DNA from: Microbacterium foliorum | GTDB lineage: Bacteria > Actinomycetota > Actinomycetes > Actinomycetales > Microbacteriaceae | DNA: 64,000 nt | NCBI RefSeq assembly: GCF_003367705.1 | Contig: NZ_CP031425.1 | Span: forward strand, 2,356,001 to 2,420,000 | Direction of reading: 5' to 3' | Shown: positions 63,730-64,000 of the stretch, piece by piece | Layout: each line of letters begins with the position of its first letter | Position numbering within the stretch: position 1 is the first letter of the stretch | Program-made: the position numbers and the translations under genes | The notes under the pieces: generated by a model | Databases searched by the model: none | What the model was told of the DNA's origin: nothing | What the model saw: only the letters and a program-made list of their open reading frames with translations

Positions 63730-64000
63730 CGACGACGTCACCGGCCGCCACGAAGGCAGGCGACCTCCGAACGGGCGTGCAGCGCTTCGGCACGTTCCTG
63801 TCCGGAATGATCATGCCCAACATCGCCGCGTTCATCGCGTGGGGATTCATCACCATGCTGTTCATCCCGGCCGGGTTCTTCGGCGCGGAGACACCCTTCC
63901 CCGGGTGGCACTGGGCCCCTGTGGCCGAGATCATCGGCGGGGGCGGAGATTCCGCAGTCATCGGCTGGCAGGGTGCCATGACGGCACTCGCCGAAGGTGA
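63726..64000 (+). CDS. mtlA: PTS mannitol-type EIIC (C-terminus outside window)
   Basis: 91 visible codons: [20 protein letters not shown] and [18 protein letters not shown] match the N-terminal helices of mannitol EIICB(A). The rest lies beyond the edge, so any fused EIIB or EIIA cannot be judged. Coupled to ptsI. The symbol rests on the N-terminus only. Confidence 0.8.
   Translation, partial: MTTTSPAATKAGDLRTGVQRFGTFLSGMIMPNIAAFIAWGFITMLFIPAGFFGAETPFPGWHWAPVAEIIGGGGDSAVIGWQGAMTALAEG

Overview
The window is high-GC, densely packed actinobacterial DNA. Gene content points to the family Microbacteriaceae, most like Microbacterium: the accD/accE acyl-CoA carboxylase pair with a separate biotinylated alpha subunit, DUF2510 and DUF3039 proteins, a LysM protein divergent from lexA, a compact Tad pilus cluster, many ATGA/GTGA gene overlaps and frequent GTG starts. 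No rRNA operon or CRISPR array was seen. One tRNA, tRNA-Leu(UAG), is present.

Layout. 1-2239: end of a histidine operon on the minus strand (hisC-hisB-hisH, running off the left edge). 2308-5539: SOS locus (LysM protein / lexA) and an S9 peptidase. 5540-8093: ftsE-ftsX-smpB. 8231-12964: DUF2510 membrane protein, prfB, an MFS exporter and a Nudix hydrolase. 12939-13442: a short inserted segment with a small membrane protein, bracketed by a direct repeat. 13401-18143: minus-strand Tad pilus cluster (tadA-tadB-tadC-pilin-tadE-tadE-tadG-like). 18264-23032: tRNA-Leu, DedA protein, divergent ku and ligD (non-homologous end joining) and a CDF metal exporter.

23081-34775 is an integrated mobile element of about 11.7 kb. 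A 17-bp direct repeat bounds it, a shared integrase arm motif lies inside each end, and its GC content is visibly lower than the host's. It has a tyrosine integrase, a helix-turn-helix replication-initiator-like protein with four 22-bp iterons inside its own gene (the phage lambda O arrangement), a small terminase-like HTH protein, three small overlapping genes and a serine resolvase. Its cargo looks defensive (a TIGR02391 protein, a probable PD-(D/E)XK nuclease, a membrane coiled-coil protein). It also carries a candidate structured RNA of three stacked hairpins plus terminator, and two zinc-motif proteins. I see no capsid, tail, relaxase or conjugation gene. My best reading is a phage-satellite-like or cryptic replicating integrative element. 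This is the most interesting part of the window.

34779-64000 is core genome again: a DHFR-fold reductase with a dyad-symmetric upstream site, rdgB-rph-murI, nicotinate phosphoribosyltransferase, DUF3039, an ABC exporter whose ATPase has a long histone-H1-like N-terminus, a nucleotidyltransferase, a hypothetical membrane protein, accD-accE, a ROK regulator, a NarL-type two-component system with a membrane partner, an RNA m5U methyltransferase, maf, the biotin-carrying acyl-CoA carboxylase alpha chain, a flavoprotein quinone reductase, purine nucleoside phosphorylase with phosphopentomutase/phosphomannomutase, and the start of a mannitol-type PTS operon (PRD regulator, EIIB, HPr, enzyme I, EIIC) cut by the right edge.
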